A stretch of 64,000 nt of DNA, from positions 38,044 through 102,043 of the forward strand of contig JBFWVM010000020.1 of NCBI GenBank assembly GCA_050246735.1, written 5' to 3'. A model generated the notes under the pieces. The model was not told the DNA's origin. It did not search any database and was given only the letters and a program-made list of their open reading frames with translations. Made by a program: the position numbers and the translations under genes. This DNA is from Taklimakanibacter sp050246735 (GTDB taxonomy: Bacteria > Pseudomonadota > Alphaproteobacteria > Rhizobiales > Aestuariivirgaceae). This document shows, one piece after another, positions 15,955-25,097 of the stretch (the first letter of the stretch is position 1; each line of letters begins with the position of its first letter).

Positions 15955-17883
15955 ATGAAGAAAGCCGTTATTCTTGCCGCGGCATTGGCGCTCTGGGCGC
16001 CCTCGGCCGTGTTCGCCCAGGAGCAGGATCCGAACGATGTTCCCGTCGTCATTCCCGACCAGGGGGCGGGTTCCCAGGGCGACGAGCAGCCCGTCAAGAA
16101 GCGGAAGAAGAAGGAAAGAGCGCAGCAGCAGGAGTCCGTCTCCCAGGGAGGCGATGAGGCCGGGCAGCCGGCCAGGAAGCGCAAGAAGAGGGAGCAGGCC
16201 GAAGAGCCGCAGGACTCATCGCCCGCGCAGACGGTCGATGAGCAGCCTCGGAAGAAAAAGAAGAAGCAGCGCGCCGAGCAGCCGGAAGAGCCGACCCAGG
16301 CGCCCGCCGACGAGCAGGCGGAACAGCCGGTCAAGACGCGCAAGAAGAAGGAACGGGCCGAGCAGCCCCAGGACGCCACTTCGCCGCCCGCCGAAGAGCA
16401 GGCCGAGCAGCCGGTCGAGAAGCGCAAGAAGAAGGAACAGGCCGCGCAGCCCGGCGATCGGACGCAGCCCGCGGAGGTGACCAGGTATCTGTCCGATACG
16501 CGCTCCGTGAAGGAGCTCTCCGACGAGGAGCTGGCGCAGCGCGCAAAGGCCGGCGCCGACCTTTCGCGCGTGAAGGGCTTGTCGGACGACACGCGCCGCA
16601 AGCTTGCCGCCGAGGGCAGGAAGGCGCGCGCCGAGGCGCTGGCCCGGCAGCAGGGCAAGGCGGGCAAGAGCGACCAGGACGAGACGACGGCCGGTCGGAC
16701 GGAAACGGGCGAAGTCACCAAGAGCGACGAGGAGGCCGGCCGCCCGGCGGCCAATCCCGACAAGCAGGACGTGCAGCAGCTCGACGGCAACAAGGCGTCG
16801 CCGGAGGCCGAAGCCAGGGCCAAGGCCTATCTGGACGATACGCATTCCCCCGACCAGCTCAAGGAAGACGAACTGCGCGACCGCGTCGAGGGCATGCGCG
16901 CCCTGATGGCCGGCAACAAGCTTTCGCGCCAGAGCGAGCGGGCATTGCGCCGCAAGCTCAGCGCGGAACGCGGGATCCTGCGCGACCGCGTCGCCCGCAA
17001 GGTGGCGGTCGAGGAAAAGCGGACCGATGAGCGGCCGGGCAAGCAGGGCCGCAGCGACCGCGACGAGCGCAAATGGGACAATTGGGCCGCGCGCGACGTC
17101 CTGCGCGATCGCCGCCGCTCTGAGGACCTCGAGGAAGGCGAACTGCGCCGGCGCATCGACATCTATCGCGTGGCGGTCGATGACGAGCGCTATGACGCGA
17201 AGGAGCGCGCCTATTGGCGCGACATGATGGAGCGCGACCGCCGCTATCTGCGCGACCGCATGGTCGGCGACCGGCGCGAGCGCGCGCGCTATTGGCGCGG
17301 CCGGCGCGACCGCAACGATCTCAATATCGACATCAACATCGATCTGGGCGCCGGCCGCGAGCCGCGCGAAGCGGTGTTCATGGACGAGATCGACGACGAG
17401 GAGCTGGAGGACTATATGGTGGCCGCGCCGCTTCGCAAGATCTCGCGCCGCTACACCGTCGAGGAGATCGAGGAGGAGCCGGAAGTGCGCACCGCGATGC
17501 CCGCCATCGAGGTCGACAACATCCATTTCGGCTTCAACGAGTCCTTCGTGCGGGAAGAGGAGGTCGAGAACCTCGACCGCATCGCCGAGGTGATCGAGAA
17601 GATCCTCGCCGCCCATCCGGGCGAGGTCTTCATGATCGAGGGCCATACCGACGCGGTCGGCTCGGACGACTATAATCTGAAGCTGTCGCGCGAGCGGGCC
17701 GAGGCGGTCAAGAAGGCGCTCACCACCTACTACGTCATCCCGCCCCGGAACCTCGAGGCGGCGGGCTATGGCGAGCGCTACCTCAAGATCCCGACCTCCG
17801 ATGCCGAGGAGGAGAACCGCCGCGTGTCGCTGCGGCGGGTGACGCCGCTGGTCGGCGAGGTCGACGCCGCCGAGGCCGAATAG
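15955..17883 (+). CDS. OmpA-family outer-membrane-associated protein with long repetitive region
   Basis: 642 residues. A signal peptide ends near residue 22 (SAVFAQ). Residues about 40-175 are roughly five Lys/Glu/Gln/Pro repeats of 25-28 residues, built on EQPVKKRKKKERA-like units. Three helical repeats follow, each opening with a YL.DT or VLRDRR segment (about 181, 292 and 383), rich in Arg and Glu and predicted to form long helices. The C-terminal OmpA domain starts near 517 (IHFGFNESF at 521-529) with the peptidoglycan-binding signature GHTDAVGSDDYNLKLSRERA. It probably anchors to peptidoglycan, with the charged N-terminal part in the periplasm. A strong terminator follows it. Confidence 0.85.
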   Translation: MKKAVILAAALALWAPSAVFAQEQDPNDVPVVIPDQGAGSQGDEQPVKKRKKKERAQQQESVSQGGDEAGQPARKRKKREQAEEPQDSSPAQTVDEQPRKKKKKQRAEQPEEPTQAPADEQAEQPVKTRKKKERAEQPQDATSPPAEEQAEQPVEKRKKKEQAAQPGDRTQPAEVTRYLSDTRSVKELSDEELAQRAKAGADLSRVKGLSDDTRRKLAAEGRKARAEALARQQGKAGKSDQDETTAGRTETGEVTKSDEEAGRPAANPDKQDVQQLDGNKASPEAEARAKAYLDDTHSPDQLKEDELRDRVEGMRALMAGNKLSRQSERALRRKLSAERGILRDRVARKVAVEEKRTDERPGKQGRSDRDERKWDNWAARDVLRDRRRSEDLEEGELRRRIDIYRVAVDDERYDAKERAYWRDMMERDRRYLRDRMVGDRRERARYWRGRRDRNDLNIDINIDLGAGREPREAVFMDEIDDEELEDYMVAAPLRKISRRYTVEEIEEEPEVRTAMPAIEVDNIHFGFNESFVREEEVENLDRIAEVIEKILAAHPGEVFMIEGHTDAVGSDDYNLKLSRERAEAVKKALTTYYVIPPRNLEAAGYGERYLKIPTSDAEEENRRVSLRRVTPLVGEVDAAEAE

Positions 17884-17911
17884 GCCGGCTCGCCGCTACT
17901 TGAAGCCTTTT

Positions 17912-17945
17912 CGGGCCGCCGCTATAAGGCGGCCCGAACTTTTTT
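17912..17945 (+). terminator. rho-independent terminator after the OmpA gene
   Basis: CGGGCCGCC, a 7-base loop, then GGCGGCCCG, followed by AAC and six T. It separates the OmpA-family gene from ndk. Confidence 0.8.
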
Positions 17946-17966
17946 CGAACCAGCAAGGGGATTTTC

Positions 17967-18389
17967 ATGGCCAAGGAGCGCACGCTCTCCATCATCAAGC
18001 CGGACGCGACGCGGCGCAATCTGACCGGCGCCGTCAACGCCAAGATCGAAGCCGCGGGCCTGCGGATCATCGGCCAGAAGCGCGTGAAGTGGAAGAAGAA
18101 GGACGCCGAGGCGTTCTACAAGGTGCACAAGGACCGTCCCTTCTACAAGGACCTGGTCAAGTTCATGACCTCGGGTCCGATCGTCATCCAGGTGCTCGAG
18201 GGCGACAATGCGGTCGCCAGGTACCGCGACGTGATGGGCGCCACCAACCCGGCCAATGCCGCGGCCGGCACCATCCGCAAGGAATTCGCCGAGTCGATCG
18301 AAGCCAATTCGGTCCATGGCTCCGACAGCCCGGAGAACGCCAGGAAGGAGATCAAGCTCTGCTTCAAGGCGGCGGAGATCGTCGGCTGA
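17967..18389 (+). CDS. ndk: nucleoside diphosphate kinase
   Basis: 140 residues, the usual length. The phospho-histidine motif NSVHGSDS places the catalytic His at 117, and the N-terminus ERTLSIIKPDA is canonical. It balances nucleoside triphosphate pools by transferring the gamma phosphate from ATP. AAGGGG lies upstream of the ATG. The next gene begins 4 bases downstream. Confidence 0.97.
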   Translation: MAKERTLSIIKPDATRRNLTGAVNAKIEAAGLRIIGQKRVKWKKKDAEAFYKVHKDRPFYKDLVKFMTSGPIVIQVLEGDNAVARYRDVMGATNPANAAAGTIRKEFAESIEANSVHGSDSPENARKEIKLCFKAAEIVG

Positions 18390-18393
18390 CGTC

Positions 18394-18879
18394 ATGTGGG
18401 TCGCCGTCTACATCCTCTCGATCGTCCTGGTGAACTGGCTCTTCGTGGCCGTGGCGCCATGGCCGACGGTGTTCGGCGACCTCTATCTCGCCAATCTGGT
18501 GGTCGGCTTCGTCTTCGTGCTGCGCGACTACGGCCAGCGCCAGGCCGGCCACAAGATCCTGCTCGCCACCCTGGCTGCCGGCATCGTCACCTATTTCATG
18601 GTCGATCCGGCGATCGCTCTCGCCAGCATCACCGCCTTCGTGCTCTCGGAAATGACGGACTGGGCGATCTATTCCTTCACCCGCCGTCCGCTCCAGCAGC
18701 GCATCCTGCTGTCGAGCCTGGTGGCGGTGCCGCTCGACACGCTGGCCTTCCAGCATCTCGCCGGCTATCTCACGCCCGCCGCCTTCACCACCGAGGTCCT
18801 GAGCAAGGGGCTCGGCGTCGTCATCGTCTGGTACCTGCTCAAGCTGCGCGCCGCCGACACGCCGGCGGCGGCCTTGTGA
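18394..18879 (+). CDS. VUT-family integral membrane protein (queuosine-precursor-transporter-like)
   Basis: 161 residues with about six hydrophobic segments and the family's conserved charged segment VFVLRDYGQRQAGH (about 44-57). The core ITAFVLSEMTDWAIYSF (about 82-98) has the acidic residues expected in VUT/YhhQ-type proteins, which are linked to uptake of queuosine precursors. The substrate is not established here. ATG 18394 is 4 bases after ndk. It meets the EamA gene tail to tail with no gap. Confidence 0.8.
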   Translation: MWVAVYILSIVLVNWLFVAVAPWPTVFGDLYLANLVVGFVFVLRDYGQRQAGHKILLATLAAGIVTYFMVDPAIALASITAFVLSEMTDWAIYSFTRRPLQQRILLSSLVAVPLDTLAFQHLAGYLTPAAFTTEVLSKGLGVVIVWYLLKLRAADTPAAAL

Positions 18880-19785
18880 TCAGGGCTGCGGCGGGCTGGG
18901 CTCCGGGGTCAGTCCGCGCACCCTCTCGCGGTAGGAGATATAGACCGCGCAGGCGATCAGGATCCCCACCCCGATGAAGGTCCAGCGGTCGGGGAAGTCG
19001 CCGAAGAACGACCAGCCGCAGATCACCGCCATGACCATCTCGGCATAGCCCAGGGGAGCGAGCAGCGAGGCCTCGCCGAAGCGGTAGGCCGCGATCACCA
19101 GATAGTGGCCGATCAGCGCCGCCACCGCGATGGTGAGCAGCAGGCCCCATTGCTCCAATGTCGGCATCACCCAGACGAAGCCCACCGCCGCCGAGGTCAT
19201 GATGGCGCCCATGACGTTGGTGTAGAAGGTCGTCATGATGGGATCCGCCTTGTGCGAGACCTTGCGGGTGAGGATCATGTAGATGGCGCTGCTGGTGCCC
19301 GCCGCGAGCGCCAGGAGAATGCCGGGATTGATGGTCTGGAATCCCGGCCGGATGATGATCAGGGTTCCGATGAAGCCGATGAGCACCGCGATCCACCGGC
19401 GCGGGCCGACATGCTCCTTCAGGACCACCGGCGCCAGCACGGTGACGACCAGCGGCTGCACGAAATAGATCGCCAGCGTGTCGGCGATCGGAAGATAGGC
19501 GAGGGCGAGAAAGAAGAAGGCCGTCGAGGCGACAATGAGGAGCGCGCGCGCCCCGTGCACGGCCGGCATGTCCGGCACCAGGGCGCGCAGGGGGCGGCCC
19601 TTGAGGGCGAAGGGCAGGATGAAAGCCGTGCCGAAGAACATGCGCGCCCAGACGCTCTGCACGACGGGCATGTTCTGCTGGCCGAGAAACTTGGCGGCGA
19701 CGTCGATCAGCGGCAGGACGGCCATGGCCGAAAGCATGAGGGCTATGGCGGTGAGCGGCGAACCGGTGTTGGGCGAGGGCTTCAT
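18880..19785 (-). CDS. EamA/DMT-family transporter
   Basis: 301 residues with about ten transmembrane segments in two repeated EamA halves. The first half ends around residue 135; the second begins at PGILLALAAGTSSAIYMI (about 152-169). Conserved features include WARMFFGTAF near the start and FGEASLLAPLGYAEMVMA late in the second half. Drug or metabolite exporters of this family move small molecules across the inner membrane; the substrate is unknown. Confidence 0.88.
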   Translation of the reverse strand: MKPSPNTGSPLTAIALMLSAMAVLPLIDVAAKFLGQQNMPVVQSVWARMFFGTAFILPFALKGRPLRALVPDMPAVHGARALLIVASTAFFFLALAYLPIADTLAIYFVQPLVVTVLAPVVLKEHVGPRRWIAVLIGFIGTLIIIRPGFQTINPGILLALAAGTSSAIYMILTRKVSHKADPIMTTFYTNVMGAIMTSAAVGFVWVMPTLEQWGLLLTIAVAALIGHYLVIAAYRFGEASLLAPLGYAEMVMAVICGWSFFGDFPDRWTFIGVGILIACAVYISYRERVRGLTPEPSPPQP

Positions 19786-19946
19786 GCGTCAACGGGAGGA
19801 GGGCGGTGATGCCGCTCTACAGGGACGCACCGGCAAAGACAATGCGGATCGCCGCATATCGGCGTTGCTCCAGCGCCCTGCGAAGCAGCTCATCTGCTCA
19901 AGGCAGCTGTTTCAAGGGGTCGACGGCAGGTACGGCGGGCCTGGAC

Positions 19947-20192
19947 CTACCTCTTGCGAAGGGCGCGCGCGGGCCGGCGGGACCGACGGGGAATGTCCGC
20001 CGGCTCGGCGGGGAAAGCGAGCAGCAGGTCGGCGAAGCCCGGCACTTTGGAGACGCGCGCCCATTCCTCGAACGACACGAGCACAGCTTCCTTGCGGCCG
20101 TGCCGGGTGATGGCGACAGGCTCGCCGGCCACGGCCTGATCGACCACGGCGGAAAGCGTCGCCTTCGCATCCTTGAGCGGGATCTCCTTCAT
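19947..20192 (-). CDS. Phd/YefM-type antitoxin without a visible toxin
   Basis: 81 residues. The N-terminal DNA-binding fold is visible (MKEIPLKDAKATLSAVVDQA, then GEPVAITRHGRKEAVLVS), followed by the C-terminal toxin-binding helix (WARVSKVPGFADLLL). Antitoxins of this type normally precede a Fic/Doc, RelE or VapC toxin. The 160 bases downstream before the EamA start are too short for one and show no PIN or RelE motif. It is therefore an orphan, possibly serving as a repressor or a rescue antitoxin. Confidence 0.75.
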   Translation of the reverse strand: MKEIPLKDAKATLSAVVDQAVAGEPVAITRHGRKEAVLVSFEEWARVSKVPGFADLLLAFPAEPADIPRRSRRPARALRKR

Positions 20193-20275
20193 CTGTGCAG
20201 TTCCTCAATGTGACTATGGATGGTCATATATCTAACAAGACCTCCCGTGGTTCCGCAGCAGTGACCCGAGGCTTG

Positions 20276-21061
20276 CTAGCGCGCCAGCAGCTCGGGCCGG
20301 TATTCGAAATGCATGGTGTCGAAGTGGTACCAGCGCCCGCCCCAGACGAAGCCGTGGCGCTCGAAGACGTCGACGATTTCCCAGGGGATCCGGTTGGTCC
20401 AGGCATATCGGCCGTCCTTGCCGGCTTTGCTCCAGCGCCAGTAATTCGCATATTTCGTGTTGAGATCGATCGACGCGCCATAGGCATGCATGGACAGGCG
20501 GTCGGTGCCGGCGATGACCCGGCAATTATAGGTGCCGGCCGAGGGCGTGAGATACTTGCGCATCGGTTGCGGCAGCGCCGAGAGATCGCGCGCCACGGCT
20601 TCGAGCGCCCGGTCGGCCCCGTTGCGGGTGGTGAACAGGACGGAGCCTCCGAACCAGGAAACCCTGCGCAGTTTCGCCCTGACGCCGCCTGTCCGGCAAT
20701 CGCCGTAGATCGCCCGGAACAGCGCCTCGACGCGCACCCGGCCCGGATCGGAATCGACCTGCGGCGCCGCCGGACGGCTGTGCGCCGGATAGGGGAGGGC
20801 GAACATGTCGTCGATGTCCGGATGGTCCAGGAGCTCATCGAAGCTCTTGTCGGTCCGCCCGTCCGAGATCGCAAGCTCGGCGCCGGATTTCAGGACGAGT
20901 CTTGTGCCCTCGATGCTGCGGATGACGTCGGGATAGGCGTCCTTGAGCCGGGCGAGATGACGCCCGAGGTCGGCGGGAGGCGCGCCATACCGGTTGTCGG
21001 CGGCGCAGGCGGCCGTCGCCGCCACCGCGCCGGCGAGGATCGCGAGGGCGATGGATCTCAC
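20276..21061 (-). CDS. secreted M15-family peptidase
   Basis: 261 residues with a signal peptide of about 20 residues ending at the AACA/A region; a lipoprotein cysteine near 19 cannot be excluded. The zinc ligands of M15 D-Ala-D-Ala carboxypeptidase/endolysin-type enzymes are in place: SMHAYGASIDL with H192 and D199, and HFDTMHFEY with H251. It probably cuts peptidoglycan peptides in the periplasm. Its ATG overlaps the stop of the caspase gene, so the two are translated together, linking the protease-like fold with a cell-wall enzyme. Confidence 0.85.
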   Translation of the reverse strand: MRSIALAILAGAVAATAACAADNRYGAPPADLGRHLARLKDAYPDVIRSIEGTRLVLKSGAELAISDGRTDKSFDELLDHPDIDDMFALPYPAHSRPAAPQVDSDPGRVRVEALFRAIYGDCRTGGVRAKLRRVSWFGGSVLFTTRNGADRALEAVARDLSALPQPMRKYLTPSAGTYNCRVIAGTDRLSMHAYGASIDLNTKYANYWRWSKAGKDGRYAWTNRIPWEIVDVFERHGFVWGGRWYHFDTMHFEYRPELLAR

Positions 21062-22389
21062 AGGGCCTTTTCGAATCTCTGGATGAGCTGGACGTTCTTG
21101 GCCTCGATGAAGGTCAGCTCGACCTCTCCGAACTGCGGCCGGTACCAGTCGAACTGCTTGAAGTAGTTCGAGACCTCCTTGCGCACGAATTTCCGGCCGC
21201 GCCGCGCGTAGATCTCGTTGCGGGCATTGCGCAGCTCGGCCTTGCTCAGGCCCCTGAGATCGGCCGCCGTCAGCAGCCGGCGGTCGGAATCGGCGAACAG
21301 GAAGCCGGCCTTGGGCGCCGACTGGGTCATCTCGAACCGGCGGATCAGCGCCACGTTCTTCTTCTCGGTGGCGTTGAGCGACGGCTCGTAGGTCTGCGGC
21401 CTGTACCAGTCGAACTTCCCGAAATGAGCCTTGAGGGCGGGGTCGTTGAAGAAGCGCCCGTTGCGCGCGAAAATCTCGTTACGCGCGAGCCTGAGGGTCG
21501 CCGCGTCCTTGCCGGCGAGATCGGCCTCGCTCAGCAGGATCTCGCTCGATTGCGGGAAGATGACTCCGACGTCCTGATCCGGCTCGGGCGGGGTGAGGTC
21601 GATCACCTTGCCCGGCGCGACCGCCGCGGCCACGGCGCCGCTGAAGTAGAAGCTCTTGGTCAGCGAGTTCTCGAGCCAGACCGTCTGCCGCCCCTCGGTC
21701 CTTTCGCGCACATGCAGGCTGACGGCGCGCATGAGGTCGGACAGTTCCTCATTGGGCTTGTCCAGATTGTCGAGCAGCCCTTCCGCGAAGGGGCTGTGGT
21801 CGCCGCTGCCGTCGAGCGCCACCATGCCTTGCGCGGTCGAGAAGGCGATGAGCATGTTCTCGGTGCGGGCCTCGGCGTCTTCCGGCTTCTCGATCACCGT
21901 CGCGCCGCGGCTCTCCAGCGGATTGTTGCGGCAGGCGTCGAAGAGCAGCATCTTCACGTCGGCATGGGTGCTCGACAGCGTCTGCAGCATGCGGTCGGTG
22001 GCCAGCGCCTCCTTGTCGATCTCGTCGAAGTTGCTCATCGAGAAATCGGTCGGCAGCATGAAGCTGCGGCCGTTGATCATGGCGCCGTGCCCGGCATAGT
22101 AGATGAGCGCCGCTTCGGCGGCTATGCCGTCCGGCACGAAGGCGTCGAGCGCCCTTTGCGCCGTGGCCAGGTCGCTGTCCATGACGACGGTCACGGTGAA
22201 GCCGAGATCGGACAGGTTCCTGGCGATGGCGCGCGCGTCGGCGACCGGATTGCGCAACTCGTAGCCGGGACGATAGGAGGAATTGCCGATGACCAGCGCG
22301 ATGCGCTGGGCGGCCTGCGCCATGGCGGGCAGTGCCGCGAGTAAAGCCGCGGCAAGAGCCGCCGCGCCGAAGTGCCGTCCCAATGCCAT
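21058..22389 (-). CDS. secreted caspase-family protein with two YARHG domains
   Basis: 443 residues. A signal peptide ends near residue 27. The p20-like caspase domain (about 28-250) has the catalytic pair H101 in YYAGHG and C153 in DACRNNP. Two YARHG domains follow at about 284-352 and 370-440, each containing ARNEI(F/Y)AR.GR and FDWYRPQ. YARHG domains are extracellular and implicated in cell-wall binding; caspase-like domains cleave after basic or acidic residues. It is probably a periplasmic or wall-associated protease. It overlaps the M15 peptidase gene by four bases. The substrate and trigger are unknown. Confidence 0.85.
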   Translation of the reverse strand: MALGRHFGAAALAAALLAALPAMAQAAQRIALVIGNSSYRPGYELRNPVADARAIARNLSDLGFTVTVVMDSDLATAQRALDAFVPDGIAAEAALIYYAGHGAMINGRSFMLPTDFSMSNFDEIDKEALATDRMLQTLSSTHADVKMLLFDACRNNPLESRGATVIEKPEDAEARTENMLIAFSTAQGMVALDGSGDHSPFAEGLLDNLDKPNEELSDLMRAVSLHVRERTEGRQTVWLENSLTKSFYFSGAVAAAVAPGKVIDLTPPEPDQDVGVIFPQSSEILLSEADLAGKDAATLRLARNEIFARNGRFFNDPALKAHFGKFDWYRPQTYEPSLNATEKKNVALIRRFEMTQSAPKAGFLFADSDRRLLTAADLRGLSKAELRNARNEIYARRGRKFVRKEVSNYFKQFDWYRPQFGEVELTFIEAKNVQLIQRFEKAL

Positions 22390-22411
22390 CGCCGCCGTTC
22401 CTTCGCGTCCG

Positions 22412-24835
22412 CTATCCCTTCAGGCGTGAGTTCGTTCCATCCCATGCCGGTTCGGCGATAATTTGGGCTTTTTTCCGTTCACCCAGCAAGAGGATTTCGA
22501 GATCCTGCCCGGGCCTGGCGAGTCCGGGCTCGACATAGGCGAAGGCCAGCGACTTGCCCACGGCAAAGCCATAGCCGCCCGACGTGGTGAGCCCGACGAC
22601 CTTGCCGTCGAGATAGACCGGCTCGTTGCCGCGGCAGTCGTTGTCGCCGGCCTCCACCGCCATATAGGCGAGCTTGATCCGCTCTCCCTGCTGCTTGCGC
22701 CCGAGGCTGGCGGCCCGGCCGACGAAATCCTCCTTGTCGAGGCGGATGAAGCGCTCCATCGAGCCTTCGAACATGTCGATCTCGCTGGTGAGCTCCGATC
22801 CCCAGGCGCGATAGGCCTTCTCCATCCTGAGCGAGTTCATCGCATAGGTGCCGAAGAGCCGGATGCCGTGCGGCCGGCCGGCTTCGAGCAGCGCGTCGAA
22901 GACCTTCGGCATGTCGCGCATCGGCGTGTGCAGCTCCCAGCCGAGCTCGCCGACATAGTTCACCCGCAGCGCGCGCACCCCCTTGACGCCGGCGACCTCG
23001 ATCTCCTGGGCGGTGAGCCAGCGGAAGGCGGCATTGCCGAGATCGGCCGCGGTGCATCGGGCGAGGACGTCGCGCGCCCTGGGGCCGGCGAGCACCAGCA
23101 CGCCGAAATCGTCGGTGACGTCCTCGACCGCGACGCGCTCGCCCGGCCTGACGCGCCAGCGCAGCTGGTCGAAGTCGTAGAGCTGTGCGGCCGCCGCAGA
23201 AAGGACATAGAACCTGTCGTCGGCGAGGCGCGTGACGGTGATCTCCGATTCGATGAAGCCGTTGTCGTTGAGGAGGTGCCCCAGGATGATGCCGCCCGTC
23301 TTCGCCGGGACCTTGTTGGCGCAGGCGCGCTCGAGGAAGCCGTAGGCGTCGGGGCCCGACACCTCGAACTTGGCGAAGGTCGAGAGATCCATGAGGCCGA
23401 CGCGCTCGCGCACCGCCAGAGCTTCCTCCCTCACCGTCGCCCACCAGTTCGAGCGCCGGAAGGAGAAATCCTCGCCCTTGCCGGATTTGTCGAACCAGCG
23501 CGCCCGCTCCCAGCCGAAGACCTGCGCGAACTGGGCGCCTTCGGCCGCAAGCCTCTCATGCAGCGAGGACTTGCGCAGGCCGCGGCCCACCTCGTGCTGC
23601 TCGGAAGGCTTGTAGCAGTAATACATGTGGTGGTAGTCGGCGATCGACACTTCCGCCGTATAGTCCTTGCTCGCCCAGTCGCCGAAGCGGCGCGGATCGA
23701 ACTCGCGCATGTTGATCTCGGCCTGGCCGTGCACCATCCACTGCGCCAGGTATTTGCCGGCGCCGCCGCCCTGGCAGATGCCGATCGAGGCGCCGCAATG
23801 CATCCAGTAGTTCCTCGCGCCGGGGGCGGGGCCCGAGAGATAGACGCCGTCCGGCGTGTGGGTGATGGCGCCGGAGACGATCGATTTGAGGCCGGCCTTG
23901 GCGAAGAGCGGCAGGCGCTCGGTGGCGCGCTCGAGCCAGGGCGTCAGGCGGTCGAGCTCGGGGGCGATGAGCTCGCTCTCGAAGTCCCAGGCCGGCGGCC
24001 GGCCGTCCCAGCACAGATGCGCGGTCTCGGTCTCGTAGGGCCCGACCAGGATGCCGTTCGTCTCCTCGCGCAGATAGGCGTGCGAATAGGGATCGCGCAC
24101 CACCGGCAGCTCCATCTCGAGGTCGATGAGCTCGCGCAGGGGCTCGGTGATCATGTAATGGTGCAGCATGTTGGCGATGGGCACATTGTGCCCGGTCCAG
24201 GAGCCGACCACGTCGCAATAGGAGCCGGCCGAATTCACCACATGCTCGGCGGTGATGGCGCCCTTGTCGGTGATCACCTGCCACTCGCCGCTCCCGAGCA
24301 GCTTGATGTCGGTGACGAGGGTGCGGCGATGGATCTCGGCGCCGAGCTTGCGGGCGCCGGCCGCCATCGCATTGGTCACGTCGGCCGGCGCCACATGGCC
24401 GTCGGTCACGGTGCGGAAGGCGGCCTTGACGCCGAAGGTCTCGAGGAAGGGATGGTATTGCCTGATCTCGTCGGGACCGATGATGCCGCCCTCATAGCCG
24501 GCGAGCCTCGAAATGCCCTCGACATATTTTAGCCAGTCCAGCTCCTCGTCGGTCTGGGCGAGGCGCAGTCCGCCGCAGCCGTGCCAGGAGACCGCCTGGC
24601 CGGTAAGCTCCTCGAGCCTGGGATAGAGCTCGGTGCCATAGACATGCACCTTGGTCATGTTGAGAGAGCCGTTGAAATGCGGGCACTGGCCGGCCGCGTG
24701 CCAGGTCGAGCCGGAAGTGAGCTCGCCCTTCTCGAGGAGGACGATGTCGCTCCAGCCTTCGAGCGCCAGGTGATAGAGGAGGCCGACACCCATGATGCCG
24801 CCACCGACGATCACCACCCGCGCATGCGATTTCAT
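22412..24835 (-). CDS. FAD-dependent dimethylglycine/sarcosine-dehydrogenase-like protein with GcvT domain
   Basis: 807 residues. The N-terminal DAO domain has the FAD-binding GGGIMGVG (11-18) and a STWHAAGQ segment (43-50) whose His is the usual site of covalent FAD attachment. A folate-binding GcvT/aminomethyltransferase domain follows from about 430 to the end, with a SGGYGFAVGKSLAFAYV-type C-terminal motif. Family members oxidatively demethylate dimethylglycine or sarcosine and hand the one-carbon unit to tetrahydrofolate. The exact substrate is inferred. It stands alone, 22 bases upstream of the caspase gene and in the same direction, with a composite repeat further upstream. Confidence 0.87.
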   Translation of the reverse strand: MKSHARVVIVGGGIMGVGLLYHLALEGWSDIVLLEKGELTSGSTWHAAGQCPHFNGSLNMTKVHVYGTELYPRLEELTGQAVSWHGCGGLRLAQTDEELDWLKYVEGISRLAGYEGGIIGPDEIRQYHPFLETFGVKAAFRTVTDGHVAPADVTNAMAAGARKLGAEIHRRTLVTDIKLLGSGEWQVITDKGAITAEHVVNSAGSYCDVVGSWTGHNVPIANMLHHYMITEPLRELIDLEMELPVVRDPYSHAYLREETNGILVGPYETETAHLCWDGRPPAWDFESELIAPELDRLTPWLERATERLPLFAKAGLKSIVSGAITHTPDGVYLSGPAPGARNYWMHCGASIGICQGGGAGKYLAQWMVHGQAEINMREFDPRRFGDWASKDYTAEVSIADYHHMYYCYKPSEQHEVGRGLRKSSLHERLAAEGAQFAQVFGWERARWFDKSGKGEDFSFRRSNWWATVREEALAVRERVGLMDLSTFAKFEVSGPDAYGFLERACANKVPAKTGGIILGHLLNDNGFIESEITVTRLADDRFYVLSAAAAQLYDFDQLRWRVRPGERVAVEDVTDDFGVLVLAGPRARDVLARCTAADLGNAAFRWLTAQEIEVAGVKGVRALRVNYVGELGWELHTPMRDMPKVFDALLEAGRPHGIRLFGTYAMNSLRMEKAYRAWGSELTSEIDMFEGSMERFIRLDKEDFVGRAASLGRKQQGERIKLAYMAVEAGDNDCRGNEPVYLDGKVVGLTTSGGYGFAVGKSLAFAYVEPGLARPGQDLEILLLGERKKAQIIAEPAWDGTNSRLKG

Positions 24836-24952
24836 CGAGATCCTCCTGAAAGCCTTCGCCCGGGTGAGGGGTGTTCACCTTCTCGGCGCGGAAAACAAGA
24901 CCGATTTCACGGCTCCATGGTGAATTGGCCTCACCTGGATGATGACGTCCTG

Positions 24953-25063
24953 ACCTCACCCTGAGGCGCCCGCGCAGCGGGCCTCGAAGGGTGGCAAGCG
25001 GCAAGCTCTCTGTGCCTGGACCATGCTTCGAGGCTCGCTCCGCTCGCACCTCAGCATGAGGCA
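24953..25063. repeat. composite two-hairpin intergenic repeat, copy 1
   Basis: Two imperfect palindromes separated by a conserved linker. The first is CTCACCCTGAGGCGCCCGCG with its return arm ending CCTCGAAGGGTG. The linker is GGCAAGCGGCAAGCTC. The second starts at CCATGCTTCGAGGCTCGCTC and closes with CACCTCAGCATGAGG. A close inverted copy lies near 29.5 kb. Such elements are abundant in Hyphomicrobiales and can act as terminators or RNA-processing sites. Confidence 0.8.
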
Positions 25064-25097
25064 GTTGGGCGGAGCGACACCTCTTGAAGTTATCTCG

